Positions 23,427-36,800 of a stretch of 64,000 nt of DNA are shown here, one piece after another. The DNA comes from Ligustrum vulgare (lineage: Eukaryota > Streptophyta > Magnoliopsida > Lamiales > Oleaceae). The stretch is from positions 32,501,362-32,565,361 of the forward strand of contig OY743170.1 in the NCBI GenBank assembly GCA_963555705.1. The letters are read 5' to 3'. The notes below the pieces were generated by a model. The model was not told the origin of the DNA and searched no databases. It saw only the letters and a list, made by a program, of their open reading frames with translations. Every line of letters begins with the position of its first letter. Positions within the stretch are counted from its first letter, which is position 1. The translations under genes and the position numbers were made by a program.

Positions 23427-24236
23427 TGATGAGGTTCGAAGATGCGCGGAATAAACGCCGGAAAGTTCCGAACTCAGGTTGTGGTTGGACGGATGAATCA
23501 TTACCCGATATTCACGACGCGATGGCTCTACGATGCGGAATAAAGAACCACGACTTTCGAAACGCCACAAGGATTTGCCCAATCTCCTTGATAAGTCTCT
23601 GATTTGAACGCCACAAATATTCTAGCAAATATTTGATAAGTTCTGGATGAACGCCACAAGATAATCAATCTTGATAAGTTTGGATTTGTAATGTGAATCC
23701 ACACATTAAACAATTGAAAAACATTCAATCTCTTTTATTTAATCATCAAAGTCTTAATTTACAATGAATCAAAAAAGGCGTATAAATAAGTAAAATAAAA
23801 TCCTAATCGCTAATGTACTCAAAATAGAATTCTAACTAACCTAAAATAGCTAAAAACTGATAAGGAAATAAAATATTTCGAAATCTTTAAACCCCACAGC
23901 GGCGCACGTCCAGAAGCAGTCTTACGGCCGTGAGGTCTTCATTTACGGCCGTAATTTTGTAATTGAAATATGTTACGGCCGTGAGGATTTGGCTACGGCC
24001 GTAAGTCCCTTTTATCCGATTTATGAAATATACAGAGAGCAGGTTACGGCCGTGAGCTTCATAGTTACGGCCGTGACCAATTCCATCCATGGCCGTGATT
24101 TACTTTTTGGTTCTTTTCGACAGGGTTTGATCTTCAAAGCTCGTCGAACCTGCTGAATTCTTGTTTTGGCTTGAATATTTAAATTTTCCCGTCAAGCCTG
24201 CTATGACTCCTATTGTCGAGGGTCCGGATCACATCA
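23427..24236 (-). repeat. 3' LTR of the 3.4-kb element
   Basis: 810 bp. It contains seven ACGGCCGT-type sites between about 23930 and 24095. Confidence 0.92.
23930..24097. repeat. Cluster of ACGGCCGT palindromes in the LTR
   Basis: The 8-bp palindrome ACGGCCGT, often within TTACGGCCGTRA, occurs six times plus one ATGGCCGT variant. The right LTR has the same cluster at 26152-26734, with two sites changed to ACAGCCGT and a hAT element inserted in it. An array of one short palindrome in an LTR could bind a regulatory protein; this is inference. Confidence 0.85.
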
Positions 24237-24441
24237 TACCCTCCTTCTTTAGGATGATTCGTCTCGAATCATAGCTTTGTTCCTGGTGTTTCACTTCACC
24301 TCCTGGATCAAACGGAAAATTTCTGCTTCCATGCCATGAGTTCAATAGATTGGAATCCTCTGATTTGCTAACACGGAAGAAATGGAGCTTGAACTTCCTT
24401 TGCCATTCGTAGTGTGGTTGAAGCTTCCAGTCATAATTAAC
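24229..24441 (-). pseudogene. Possible second exon or pol-tail peptide of the 3.4-kb element
   Basis: A - strand frame of about 70 residues (VNYDWKLQPHYEWQRK, then FPFDPGGEVKHQEQSYDS) begins right after a strong splice-acceptor-like sequence (a T-rich run and TTTGCAG at 24443). It ends at the purine-rich tract next to the 3' LTR. It may be a 3' exon joined to the upstream open frame, or a leftover of a pol end. I do not recognise it as a domain. Confidence 0.4.
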
Positions 24442-25289
24442 CTGCAAAAAAATTTAAACAAAATGGGGAGGGACATGTTAGCTTCATGAGGTACAAGGTA
24501 TGGATCCTTGTATTCATGACAAACCACCACCAACTCCACTTCTTGAACCACGAGGCTCTTCTCTTCGCCTCTTTCCTCCTTTGCAATTTCTTGTTCGATT
24601 TTTTTATCTTCAAACTCAACCACATCTCCTACCTCCACATTTGAATCACCATGTTCATGTACTATCTCATCACTACCAAAATGTGGATCTTCCAATTCAA
24701 AGCTCAAAATTTGAACTTCTACCCCAACTTTTAATTCCTCATCATATTTCGGAGTTTGTTCACACAACTCCACGTTTTCAACTTCTACCACAAAGTTCGG
24801 GGTCTCTTCAACTACTTCTAATTCATGTTTCAAGCCTCCCTCCTTCTTTTCAACATTCATATCCCGAGGCTCAACTATAACATTTATTTCACTCTCCTCT
24901 AGCCATTTAATCACCGCCTTTCGTTTTCCCTCCTTCTTTCGCAATTTAGCCAAATATTTTCTTTCTGCCTCCCGTTCACACCTCAATTTTTCCTCATAAA
25001 TTTCTTTTTGAAATTTCAAAATTGCTTTTGGATCAATCTTAGCTCCTCTCTTAACCCCGATTCCATCCCTAGGTTTAGGATCACGCCTATAATCACTACG
25101 ATTTGCTTGAGATCGCCCATTTTTCAATTTCCCTTCCCTTTTATCTAATTTATCCAACCTAACCAAAGCTTCATTCAAAAATCTCCACATACGATCTTTG
25201 GCGTTTTCATCGGAATTGGACATTGTGAATATTTTTTTGTGGAAGGACACAGAAAAAGAATAATGAAAACAAAGGATCAAGAAATTCAA
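24342..25289 (-). CDS. Unknown charged coiled-coil protein of the 3.4-kb LTR element
   Basis: The intact frame is 315 codons from the first ATG. A better start is the ATG at 25221-25223 (MSNSDENAKDRMWRFLNEAL), giving 293 residues, because the preceding 22 residues are hydrophobic and read out of leader DNA. From that start, residues about 1-60 are basic and polar, 70-130 are rich in K, E and R and probably form a coiled coil (KEIYEEKLRCEREAERKYLA), and 140-260 are strongly acidic with repeated EVE/VEV phrases. The last 30 codons may be intron read-through, since a splice-acceptor-like site lies at 24443. I see no zinc knuckle, protease or polymerase motif. It occupies the place of gag and might bind RNA or a helper particle; that is inference. 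The open frame in an otherwise decayed neighbourhood suggests recent selection or youth. Confidence 0.65.
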   Translation of the reverse strand: MNFLILCFHYSFSVSFHKKIFTMSNSDENAKDRMWRFLNEALVRLDKLDKREGKLKNGRSQANRSDYRRDPKPRDGIGVKRGAKIDPKAILKFQKEIYEEKLRCEREAERKYLAKLRKKEGKRKAVIKWLEESEINVIVEPRDMNVEKKEGGLKHELEVVEETPNFVVEVENVELCEQTPKYDEELKVGVEVQILSFELEDPHFGSDEIVHEHGDSNVEVGDVVEFEDKKIEQEIAKEERGEEKSLVVQEVELVVVCHEYKDPYLVPHEANMSLPILFKFFCRLIMTGSFNHTTNGKGSSSSISSVLANQRIPIY

Positions 25290-25642
25290 GAAAGTGGTTC
25301 TTGAATGGACTCTTTTTTTTTTTTTTTTTTTTTGAATTTTAGGATGAATTTTCGGAATAAATAAAATAATATAAAAAATAATTTTTTTTTATAAATCCGA
25401 AAATTCGACAACGAACATAACAAAACAAACGGAACTTAATTCGGATAAGAATTAAGCAAAACAAACACTTTTGAATTTTGTTGGATTTTTATATGGATCA
25501 AACAAAGAAAAAATTTACTGGCACGAAGAACAAGAAAAATCAGGAAAAGAAAGACTCAACAACAAGATATGGATGATTTTTATGGGACTCGATGATAAAC
25601 ATAAAAATCAAACTGGATAGAAAAACCTGAATTCAGAGTCCA

Positions 25643-25656
25643 GCTCTGATACCAGA
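25643..25656 (-). other. Primer binding site of the 3.4-kb element (tRNA-iMet type)
   Basis: On the - strand, TCTGGTATCAGAGC follows the 5' LTR. The exact TGGTATCAGAGC core sets orientation. Confidence 0.9.
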
Positions 25657-26872
25657 TGATGAGGTTCGAAGATGCGCGGAATAAACGCCGGAAAGTTCCG
25701 AACTCAGGTTGTGGTTGGACGGATGAATCATGACCCGATATTCACGACGCGATGGCTCGACGATGCGGAATAAAGAACCACGACTTTCGAAACGCCACAA
25801 GGATTTGCCCAATCTCCTTGATAAGTCTCTGATTTGAACGCCACAAATATTCTAGCAAATATTTGATAAGTTCTGGATGAACGCCACAAGATAATCAATC
25901 TTGATAAGTTTGGATTTGTAATGTGAATCCACATATTAAACAATTGAAAAACATTCAATCTCTTTTATTTAATCATCAAAGTCTTAATTTACAATGAATC
26001 AAAAAAGGCGTATAAATAAGTAAAATAAAATCCTAATCGCTAATGTACTCAAAATAGAATTCTAACTAACCTAAAATAGCTAAAAACTGATAAGGAAATA
26101 AAATATTTCGAAATCTTTAAACCCCACAGCGGCGCACGTCCAGAAGCAGTCTTACAGCCGTGAGGTCTTCATTAGTGATGGCAACGGGTCGGGTTCGGGT
26201 CGGGTCTCCCCGACCCGCGCCCCGCCCCGTCAGATTTTATTAAACCCAAACCCGCCCCGTGACCCGCGAGTTTCGGGTCGGGGCGGGTCGGCTCTGCCGC
26301 CCCGTTTACCGATCCGTTTAATTTTTTTTATTTATTTTTTATTTTTTCTACATTTTTTTATTGTTTTTCTTTAATATATTATTTAAAATAATATAATCGG
26401 GGCGGGTTCGGGTCGGGGCGGTCAAAACCCGTACCCGCCCCGCGACCCGCTCGGGTCGCTAAAGCTTAACCCGAACCCGCCCCGCCAACCCGCGGGGCGG
26501 GTTTTTTTCCACCCATTAGGGGCGGGTACCCGTCGGGTTCGGGTCGGGTCGGGTTTTTTTGCCATCTCTAGTCTTCATTTACGGCCGTAATTTTGTAATT
26601 GAAATATGTTACAGCCGTGAGGATTTGGCTACGGCCGTAAGTCCCTTTTATCCGGTTTATGAAATATACAGAGAGCAGGTTACGGCCGTGAGCTTCATAG
26701 TTACGGCCGTGACCAATTCCATCCATGGCCGTGATTTACTTTTTGGTTCTTTTCGACACGGTTTGATCTTCAAAGCTCGTCGAACCTGCTGAATTCTTGT
26801 TTTGGCTTGAATATTTAAATTTTCCCGTCAAGCCTGCTATGACTCCTATTGTCGAGGATCCGGATCACATCA
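25657..26872 (-). repeat. 5' LTR of the 3.4-kb element, interrupted by a hAT MITE
   Basis: 810 bp of LTR sequence plus the nested 398-bp element and its 8-bp duplication. Several differences from the left LTR are CG to CA changes, as expected from methylated-cytosine decay. Confidence 0.92.
26173..26570. mobile_element. GC-rich hAT-type MITE
   Basis: The ends TAGTGATGGCAA and, reverse-complemented, TAGAGATGGCAA form a terminal inverted repeat. The 8-bp duplication GTCTTCAT flanks it (26165-26172 and 26571-26578), and the sister LTR at about 23936 shows the uninterrupted site with a single copy. The interior is unusual: GGGTCGGGT and CCCGACCCG phrases make two GC-rich arms that can fold back on each other around an AT-rich middle. 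There is no coding capacity. Confidence 0.93.
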
Positions 26873-27219
26873 TTTGGCCTTACTCGTGACGGAGAGCTCG
26901 GTAACGGGGGACGTAGATCACGTTGGTTGATTGAACCTCCATAAATCGCGTTTGCATTCTCTTATCTCTTTTACTTACTTACATTGCACTTACTTTATTC
27001 TATCAATTTACATTGTGCAACACTATATCTAAGTGCTATACTTGCTTTATCAATTATGTTTACACATTTATAGCACACTAAATTGATAGTTAAGTTACTT
27101 GCAACACTAAGTGCTCATACTTGTACCATTGATTTTTAAGTTTGAGATTATTTATCGAAAAAGTTTTATAAACCAATTCACCCCCCTCTTGGTTAGTTTA
27201 GTCTTGGGCTAACAAATTG

Positions 27220-27590
27220 GTTTCTTGCAAATCATAAATGTCGCGTTTGATCATTTTTGTTGTTAATTAACTTTTTTTTTTTGTACGAAATTAACATTAT
27301 TATTATTATTAAATACAAATTTGTAAAAAGTAAAAAAAAAAATATATATATATATTTTTATTAAAATAGCAAAATTTTATTTATTTGTCATGAAAAATAA
27401 TTTCAATCAAATAACAAAACTTGAATAATTCTTTACTTTTTTCACCTAAAATATTAAACAAATCAAACACATTGAAATTTCAATTCTCAAAAATTCAATT
27501 AACTATACTTCAAATCCTTGAAATTCGGTTTCTTAAATTTCACCTTTACTAACCTAATATGGAATTGAATTCTTTCCTGACCCTGTTATT
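27220..27590. other. Upstream region of the NACA gene, no other gene
   Basis: AT-rich DNA with short simple runs (ATT and TA). I see no TE terminus or second gene. It separates the solo LTR from the NACA promoter. Confidence 0.4.
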
Positions 27591-27597
27591 AACTCTC

Positions 27598-27606
27598 TAG
27601 GGTTTT
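27598..27606. promoter_or_regulatory. Telo-box in the NACA promoter or leader
   Basis: TAGGGTTTT (complement AAAACCCTA) lies about 60 bp before the NACA start codon. Telo-boxes are a known feature of plant ribosomal-protein and translation-factor promoters, which fits the gene's role. Function here is inferred from position. Confidence 0.55.
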
Positions 27607-27665
27607 AAGCATATCGTTGTCTTCTCCGGTCAAACTCTGTCCCCATCGCTTTCAGATAATCAATC

Positions 27666-30842
<3,177 letters not shown>

Positions 30843-31190
30843 AAAAACTATACATACATCTTATTTACCTTTGTTAGGGCTTCACGTTACGTATATCGAG
30901 TTTGCAGTTGAGAGTAACTTTTTTCATATTAATGTGCTTGTGATTATGAATTATCGATATACAAAATGCTGTGGTTTTTCTTTTCTTTTCATTTTTAGGT
31001 TCTTGCTTGTTCAAATGTGCTATATTCGAATGTTGTTTGCTATTTATGTGTTTTATCATGTCAGTTTTTTCCTCTGTTCCTCGGTGCTTGATTCGAAGAG
31101 GGAAAATTGAATCTGGAAAACATTGGGCGTATTCAGGATTGTTGGTGAGTGAGGGCAATCGATGACCTATGATTGACAATGGTTGCAATT
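30843..31190 (+). other. Probable NACA 3' UTR and downstream flank
   Basis: T-rich sequence follows the stop codon with no TE match. Several T-rich and AATTGAA-type stretches could serve polyadenylation, but no clear AATAAA is present close by. Open frames on both strands here are shadows. Confidence 0.5.
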
Positions 31191-31687
31191 ATGAGATATT
31201 TTATTTAATTAAATAATAATTATTTATTTATTTATTTTCAAATTTCAAATTATCATTAATAAATCATACTATTAGTCTACCATCCATTATCATCCAACAA
31301 AAAGTCATATTCCAAAATGAGTAAAACCAAAATTAGCACTAAAACACTCGAAAGAAGGAAACACAGAAGAACTAGAAGTCCAAAGTCGTAGGTGGAGGTG
31401 GAGGTTAAAGGCGTTAAGGTAGGCGGTAAGTGGAATACTTCGCAAGTTCGCAGTCACCACCAAGGCAGTCGATGATCTCACAATGATGAAGTCACAGATA
31501 AATTTCAATGGCGCATGTTCATTGTTATCCCATAAATCGTTAGAAATTAGGGATAGGTACGGGCCAATTGAATAAGGGAAATTTACGTAACTACCTGATT
31601 GTAATGAGTAGTAATTGAAAAATACGTAATATTAATATTATTTGTAATATTATATAATATCATTTCCTAACTACCTGATTTCATTTC
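31191..31687. other. Intergenic, no supported gene
   Basis: AT-rich with a short purine-rich patch at about 31370-31430. A - strand frame at 31508-31305 has no recognisable content. Confidence 0.4.

Positions 31688-31754
<67 letters not shown>
31688..31754. repeat. (AG)n microsatellite
   Basis: About 33 uninterrupted GA units, probably polymorphic. Confidence 0.97.
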
Positions 31755-31759
<5 letters not shown>

Positions 31760-32841
31760 TTTTATTTTTTGTAATTAATTTGATTAATTATGGAAACCTT
31801 ATATCCAAGGATGTTGGAGAGAGAAGGTAATTAATAATTAATTATGGTAACCTTAATTTTATGGATGTGGTTTACATTTAAAATAAACTAACAATTATGA
31901 AAGTTACAATTAAATAAAAACTTTACTACATAAGATTTTACAAATTTGAAGTTAATACTAAGCATTACAGATATGGTAATGTTATGTATTTCATTACTAA
32001 ATGAGACATTACAAATCTTGTAACTTAAGCCTGTCATATAATCCTATGACATAAATTATAGTTTCTCTTGGAATGACATTGCATTACACAGATTGTAATG
32101 GTCGATAATGAAATATTACAAAGTACATTCATATTGTGTAACTTTAATTATATGACACATTACATACCATGTAACTAAATGTAATATAATTATGCAGTTT
32201 TAAAGGAATTACACTTCATTACACATGATGATCACAAAATCTGGTGAGACCTTGCATCAGCACGTCTCAGCTCTCCCCTCTTAAACACATAGATCTCATA
32301 CGCACTTCGACAAACAGTCAGTATACAATGGGGGTCGGGCAGCTCTCGTTTGCACTCTGACGGTCATGTCAGGACTCATTATGAGTAAATATTATTTGAA
32401 TGCGGGAAATATAAGTGTAAAAGAGAGAAAGTGGAGTGCGATTTGTATAAAGTAAGTATCGAGTTACTAACATTTTTCTTGGAGGCAAGTGCGATCTATT
32501 TATAGGATTTGTCATATTAGATCGCGACATGTGTTATAGTTTACAAGTGGCAAACTCTTAACCCTCATGAAGTAAACCATTTCTTTGGTCAAAATCATTA
32601 CTACATATCATAGAGTTACGGCTGCTGTCACATCCCCTTGAAGATGCTGTCACATCAAGCCCCCACTTGTAGGCAAGTCACATCTTTTTGACACACTAAC
32701 TAGTCTTTTTCACATTTTCGGAGCATGGACTCTAGACAATACTAGTTCGTCTTAAGGAGTCCAACTATCTATGGTGATGATCCTTGTGAGTGAGTCCGGA
32801 CCAATAGGCTCCTGGCTATACAGTCCAGAGTGTTGTTGGAT
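31755..32841. other. Intergenic, no supported gene
   Basis: AT-rich. Between about 31880 and 32230 many short inverted ATTACA/TGTAAT words recur, as in degenerate foldback or MITE DNA, but no termini could be fixed. From about 32240 the composition becomes balanced, as in LTR or leader DNA of the element that follows. Confidence 0.35.
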
Positions 32842-33043
32842 GCATGTGGGCCCTGCGTGGGTCTTTAGGGTGACGCGTCAAGTCCATTTAGACATGGTCG
32901 TAACACTACTCCCTCAAGTCTGGTGGGTTCATTCATGTGCGGGCATGTGGGCCCTGCGTGGGTCTTTAGGGTGACGCGTCAAGTCCATTTAGACATGGTC
33001 GTAACACTACTCCCTCAAGTCTGGTGGGTTCATTCATGTGCGG
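32842..33043. repeat. Perfect tandem duplication of 101 bp
   Basis: Two copies starting GCATGTGGGCCCTGCGTGGG and ending CATTCATGTGCGG abut at 32942/32943 with no difference that I can see. The duplication must be recent or maintained. Confidence 0.95.
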
Positions 33044-33505
33044 ACTAGGATTGACAAAGACTGTAAATGGGCTTGTTGGAAGGCTCATAATGAAGTGAGT
33101 GTTATTATCTTAGAACAATGTGAAGATTTATGCAATTTTCATAAATTCAAAATGGGTTCTGCAGATGTGATGTAATGGGGTTTTAAAGATGAAGCACTTG
33201 TAACGGAGTCTCTGTTGCCTCTAGAAAAGACCTTTGGACTTATCTCCTTTTTAAGATAGTCGTTACATGTATTTACACGCTTCCTAAAGCGCATTTATTG
33301 CAAGGAAATGATGATTTGCGATTTCCAAGGGACGTTTCAAGGTAGCGCGCCTTTCCATGCACGTGTAGTACACCCATGTGGTTAAATCGTTGCATTCTTT
33401 CCAGATTTCCACTCATTAAGCCGTTGCAACCTTTAGTATGACACGTGGATGGCCTAGATCAACCCTTATTTTGAGAATTAACAATCTAGAACAGTAGTAC
33501 TCCTC
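33044..33505. other. Promoter-side DNA of the gag-like element gene
   Basis: No open frame. Mixed composition with CACGTG-containing text (CATGCACGTGTAG near 33357). It leads to the TATA box at 33506. Confidence 0.35.
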
Positions 33506-33514
33506 TATAAAATA
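33506..33514 (+). promoter_or_regulatory. Likely TATA box before the gag-like gene
   Basis: TATAAAATA lies after a C/T-rich CCTC and is followed 30-100 bp later by a C/T-rich leader ending at an intron-acceptor-like TTTTACAG (33691-33698). Confidence 0.5.
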
Positions 33515-33815
33515 TCCTCCACTTACCATTTCGACTTTTTACAATTCCATCATTCCCTTATAGATTTTCCCTTGTTTTTCCATTGAGAAAATTACCACAA
33601 TCTCTGCAGATTCTAGTTAGCGACCCATTTTCGGCGTACAAAAGTCTTCCCTACGTTGTCCTTTGCTTGTCAAGAAACCATTCACCTTCATTTTACAGGT
33701 AATTTCTTTTTCCTTTGTGTGTGTTCGTTGCTTTTTAAAGTTTTGTTTTCTTTTTGAGTGTCTGTTGAGTGTGTTCCTTTTGCGTCTCCGGGTGGTAAGT
33801 TCGGTTTCGGAAAAC

Positions 33816-36800
33816 ATGGAAGAAATTGGGAAAGCAGATCTGAAAGATTTGGTGGTTATGGCGGATCCTCTTAGAGGCTTCTGCCCTTGGTCCCATTTAG
33901 TTTTTAGTTCCCATTATTTTAAAGAGCTTAAGAAGAAGCGAAGTAGGAAATTCTCTAGTATAATATATTTGGAGGATTTTGACAACGAAAAAAAGAACCA
34001 AACCTACATGGTTAAGTTATCAGTGGAAGAAGAGACATCATTGCAGGAGCTTCTGGATAAACGAAGCAGGGAGATAAGGGGAGAAGAAGCGGTGAGTTCT
34101 TCATCAGAGGTGTGAGAACCTAGTTTAGATGCTAGGGCCCCCTTTAGGGCACATAGGGAAGTATTGGGACCGAATGCGGAGGAGATTGTCCAAGTAGAAG
34201 ATTGGGTGGATTATGTAAATAAGGCTTCTGAGTATCATATTGATCAGGAGCCTTGTCTGAAGTCGTAAGAATCCAATGAGATGGAAATTGATGTTAGGGG
34301 TAATGGTATTGCCGGTGCCTCTTCTACGTATCGAATGCCAAGGGAAATTCGAGTAATACCCCTCAGTCCCTCATGTAGACCTTGTTGCCCCTTGAAGTCT
34401 AGGTGGCGGTGCTCCTTGATGCATTAGAGTGTGGGATTCATCTACCGATCCATCTATTCTTTAGAGCCCTTCTCTGGAGTTATAACCAGTTCCCATATTA
34501 AGTGGGCCCAAAGTTCTGGACTTAGGTAGTAGGCACTTGGTTGGTATGGAAGGAAGTCATTCTAGATTATCCAATCTCCTTGTAAATCATACACACATTG
34601 TACACTTTGAAGAAAGTTGCAAGGAGGGAGAAAGACACTAGACCGGATGTGAAGGATTGGTATTACCTCACTCCAAGGGGACAACACCCCTTGTCATCAC
34701 CGGGCATCCTCAGTCCATTAAGAATTGGATGACACAGTGGTTTTGGATTGTTGGCAATTGGAAGAGTTCCTCGCTTTCTCTTGCTTCGGAGATAACAACT
34801 CCCTGACACTTTCTTGCCCTTTTGAGTCTTTGCCTTTTTTTATGAGAATGTATGGGGTGCATAAATTTGTATGTGTTTTCGTCACTCATGCGGGTTTACC
34901 TTTGATTTTACAGGTCAAGCATACGCCAACTTGCTGCCAAAAGAGGACCTGGCCATGGTTAATAAATTATTTGCTTACCGAGATACTTTACAAAGGGTCA
35001 TCTCTTCCAAAAAAAACTCTTTGTTAAGCACAGTTTGATGGGAGAGTTCCTTACCCTTTTTATTATCACGTACCCTCCTCTTCATCAATTGGTCACGCCT
35101 TTTGATTTTGGGCATGATTATTTGTGTTGATTGTAGGTTAGAAAGAATTTCCTAAGATTTCGTTGAAAGGGCTTAGGGATAAGAAAATCCCTCTGATACT
35201 GAAGGTTGGCAGCGAAGAAGAAAGGAAGCAAAAAATCGTCCTTACTGGTTTTCAAGTAGAGGCTTCTAAGAGAGCTGTTGAGGCGGCCGTTCGCTAAAAT
35301 CGTGTACGGCGAGCACACGGGTCACGTTCAAGTAGTAAAGTGGACTTTATGATCCCACGAGGAATGTATACTCAATTGCATATTATAGTTATTTTAATTT
35401 TAACAACGAAGTCACACAATAAGTTTTTTGAATTTTTTTTAATGAAAATAAAATATAAACAAACTAACTTTAAATTCTAACAATAATAAAGAAAATGAAA
35501 TATTAAAAAGTTGGGATTCATGATTTCACTTGAACAACACATAATTAATTTGCAATTTTGTAAATAAAATTAACTACCTAAGATAGACAAATGCAAGGAA
35601 ATAAACATAAATTAAAATAAACAATATTAAAAGACAATAATCATAAATTCAAAAGCTTGAAAGTAAATAACTCAAAATACATAAAAAAGCTTAAAATAAC
35701 TAAGTGAAGTTAAGTAACAACAATCATCCTAACAAAATACTATTTATCCCATAAACAAAATGATAATAAAGTAATAACAACATTTAACAACTAACAAAAT
35801 CATTTTAATAACAAACTAACTTAAAAGATTAATAATGAAACTTAAACAACAATAGGAAGCTTGAAATTAAACAAAGCAAGTAAAAGCACAATAATTTAAA
35901 ATTTTAAATGCATTAAAAGAAACAAAGTAGAGAGCAAAATACAAAGAAAAATACAAAGAAAAAATGAAAAGAGGCAAGACTAACATACCCTAGCAAAGTG
36001 AGGAAGTTGAGTATTTATATCATCCAAAAAATCAACCAAAAACCCTAAAAAATGCACAAATCTGCGTAACACTGCAAACTGGGCCAAATCAGGTTGGCCC
36101 GGAATTTTTTTTTTTAAATAAAGGCGCGCGATCTCGCGTTGCATACTTCGGTGAGCCATGTTTCTCGATTCCGTTTTGTGGCTTGAGTCGCGTTCCCGCC
36201 TTGGTCCGAGCCACGCGTTCACGTGGTTCAGCTGGAGGGTGATTTTCCAGCTTAGCCCTTTTTGTAATTCCAATCTAGTCCTCCATCTTTTAGTGCTGAT
36301 CAATTTAGTCTCCAAATTCTCAGATTTCTTTCAAATATTTCATTCTAAAATTGCACTTTAGGTCCTTCAAATTTTGAAATCTTGCAATTTGGTCCCTCGA
36401 CTAATTGCACAGCTCGTCCAGAACTTCCCGGAAGTAACAAAATAGTCTCCAAACTTCCAATTTCAGCATAGTTTGCACTCCTTTTGTGATTTTTGGCCTC
36501 AAACTTGGATATTAACCTATTTAAACGTAAAATATGTATAAATTAGTAGATATTTGCTCAAGATATTCCAAAAATACTAATTTAAAGACATAAAAAGTGT
36601 ATAAAAATGCACTTAATAGCGGCCTCCATTCAGGTTGACTTCGGCGCCTTCAAGTCTTTAGCTCCTCCTGCTTTAGCCCTGTCCACTCAACATATCCTTG
36701 CTATAAATAAGGATCATGGATCCAAGCTAGCTTTGGACAAGGTGAAGGAAAAGAGGACGAAGAGGAAGGAAGAGAAGAAACCTAAGCAGGTTTCGGTTGG

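Larger units (their letters stand above)
23427..26872 (-). mobile_element. Non-autonomous LTR retrotransposon encoding an unrecognised protein
   Basis: The LTRs (23427-24236 and 25657-26872) start TGATGAGG and end CACATCA. Each is 810 bp once the 398-bp hAT insert and its 8-bp duplication are removed from the right one. The 5-bp duplication TTTGG flanks the element perfectly (23422-23426 and 26873-26877). A tRNA-iMet primer site lies beside the right LTR on the - strand, so that is the 5' end. The 1.42-kb interior has no gag, protease, polymerase or integrase that I recognise, but it carries one long charged open frame. I count about eight LTR differences (about 1%), so the insertion is fairly young. 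It must rely on another element for replication. Confidence 0.92.
22110..27214 (+). mobile_element. Solo LTR (possibly SIRE/Maximus-like), split by a nested LTR element
   Basis: The outer sequence begins TGTTGACCTATGG and ends GGGCTAACA and is flanked by the perfect 5-bp repeat AATTG (22105-22109 and 27215-27219). A TATA box (TATAAATAG at 22675) and a C-rich 3' end (TTCACCCCCCTCTTGG) fit a + strand LTR promoter and terminus. Excluding the nested element (23427-26872) and one copy of its TTTGG duplication, the LTR is about 1,650 bp. No internal domain or second LTR exists, so it formed by recombination between two LTRs. The clade name is a guess from the C-rich end. Confidence 0.85.

Noticed and set aside
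24500..24880. 126-codon + strand frame
   Set aside because: It is the complement of the 315-codon - strand frame; its proline/histidine-rich text is the usual shadow of an acidic coding strand.
30874..31188. Overlapping frames on both strands after NACA
   Set aside because: T-rich 3' UTR sequence; the frames have no recognisable content.
36158..36361. Frames within 35980-36361 on both strands
   Set aside because: They lie inside the solo LTR at 35289-36618 and are not shared with any known protein.
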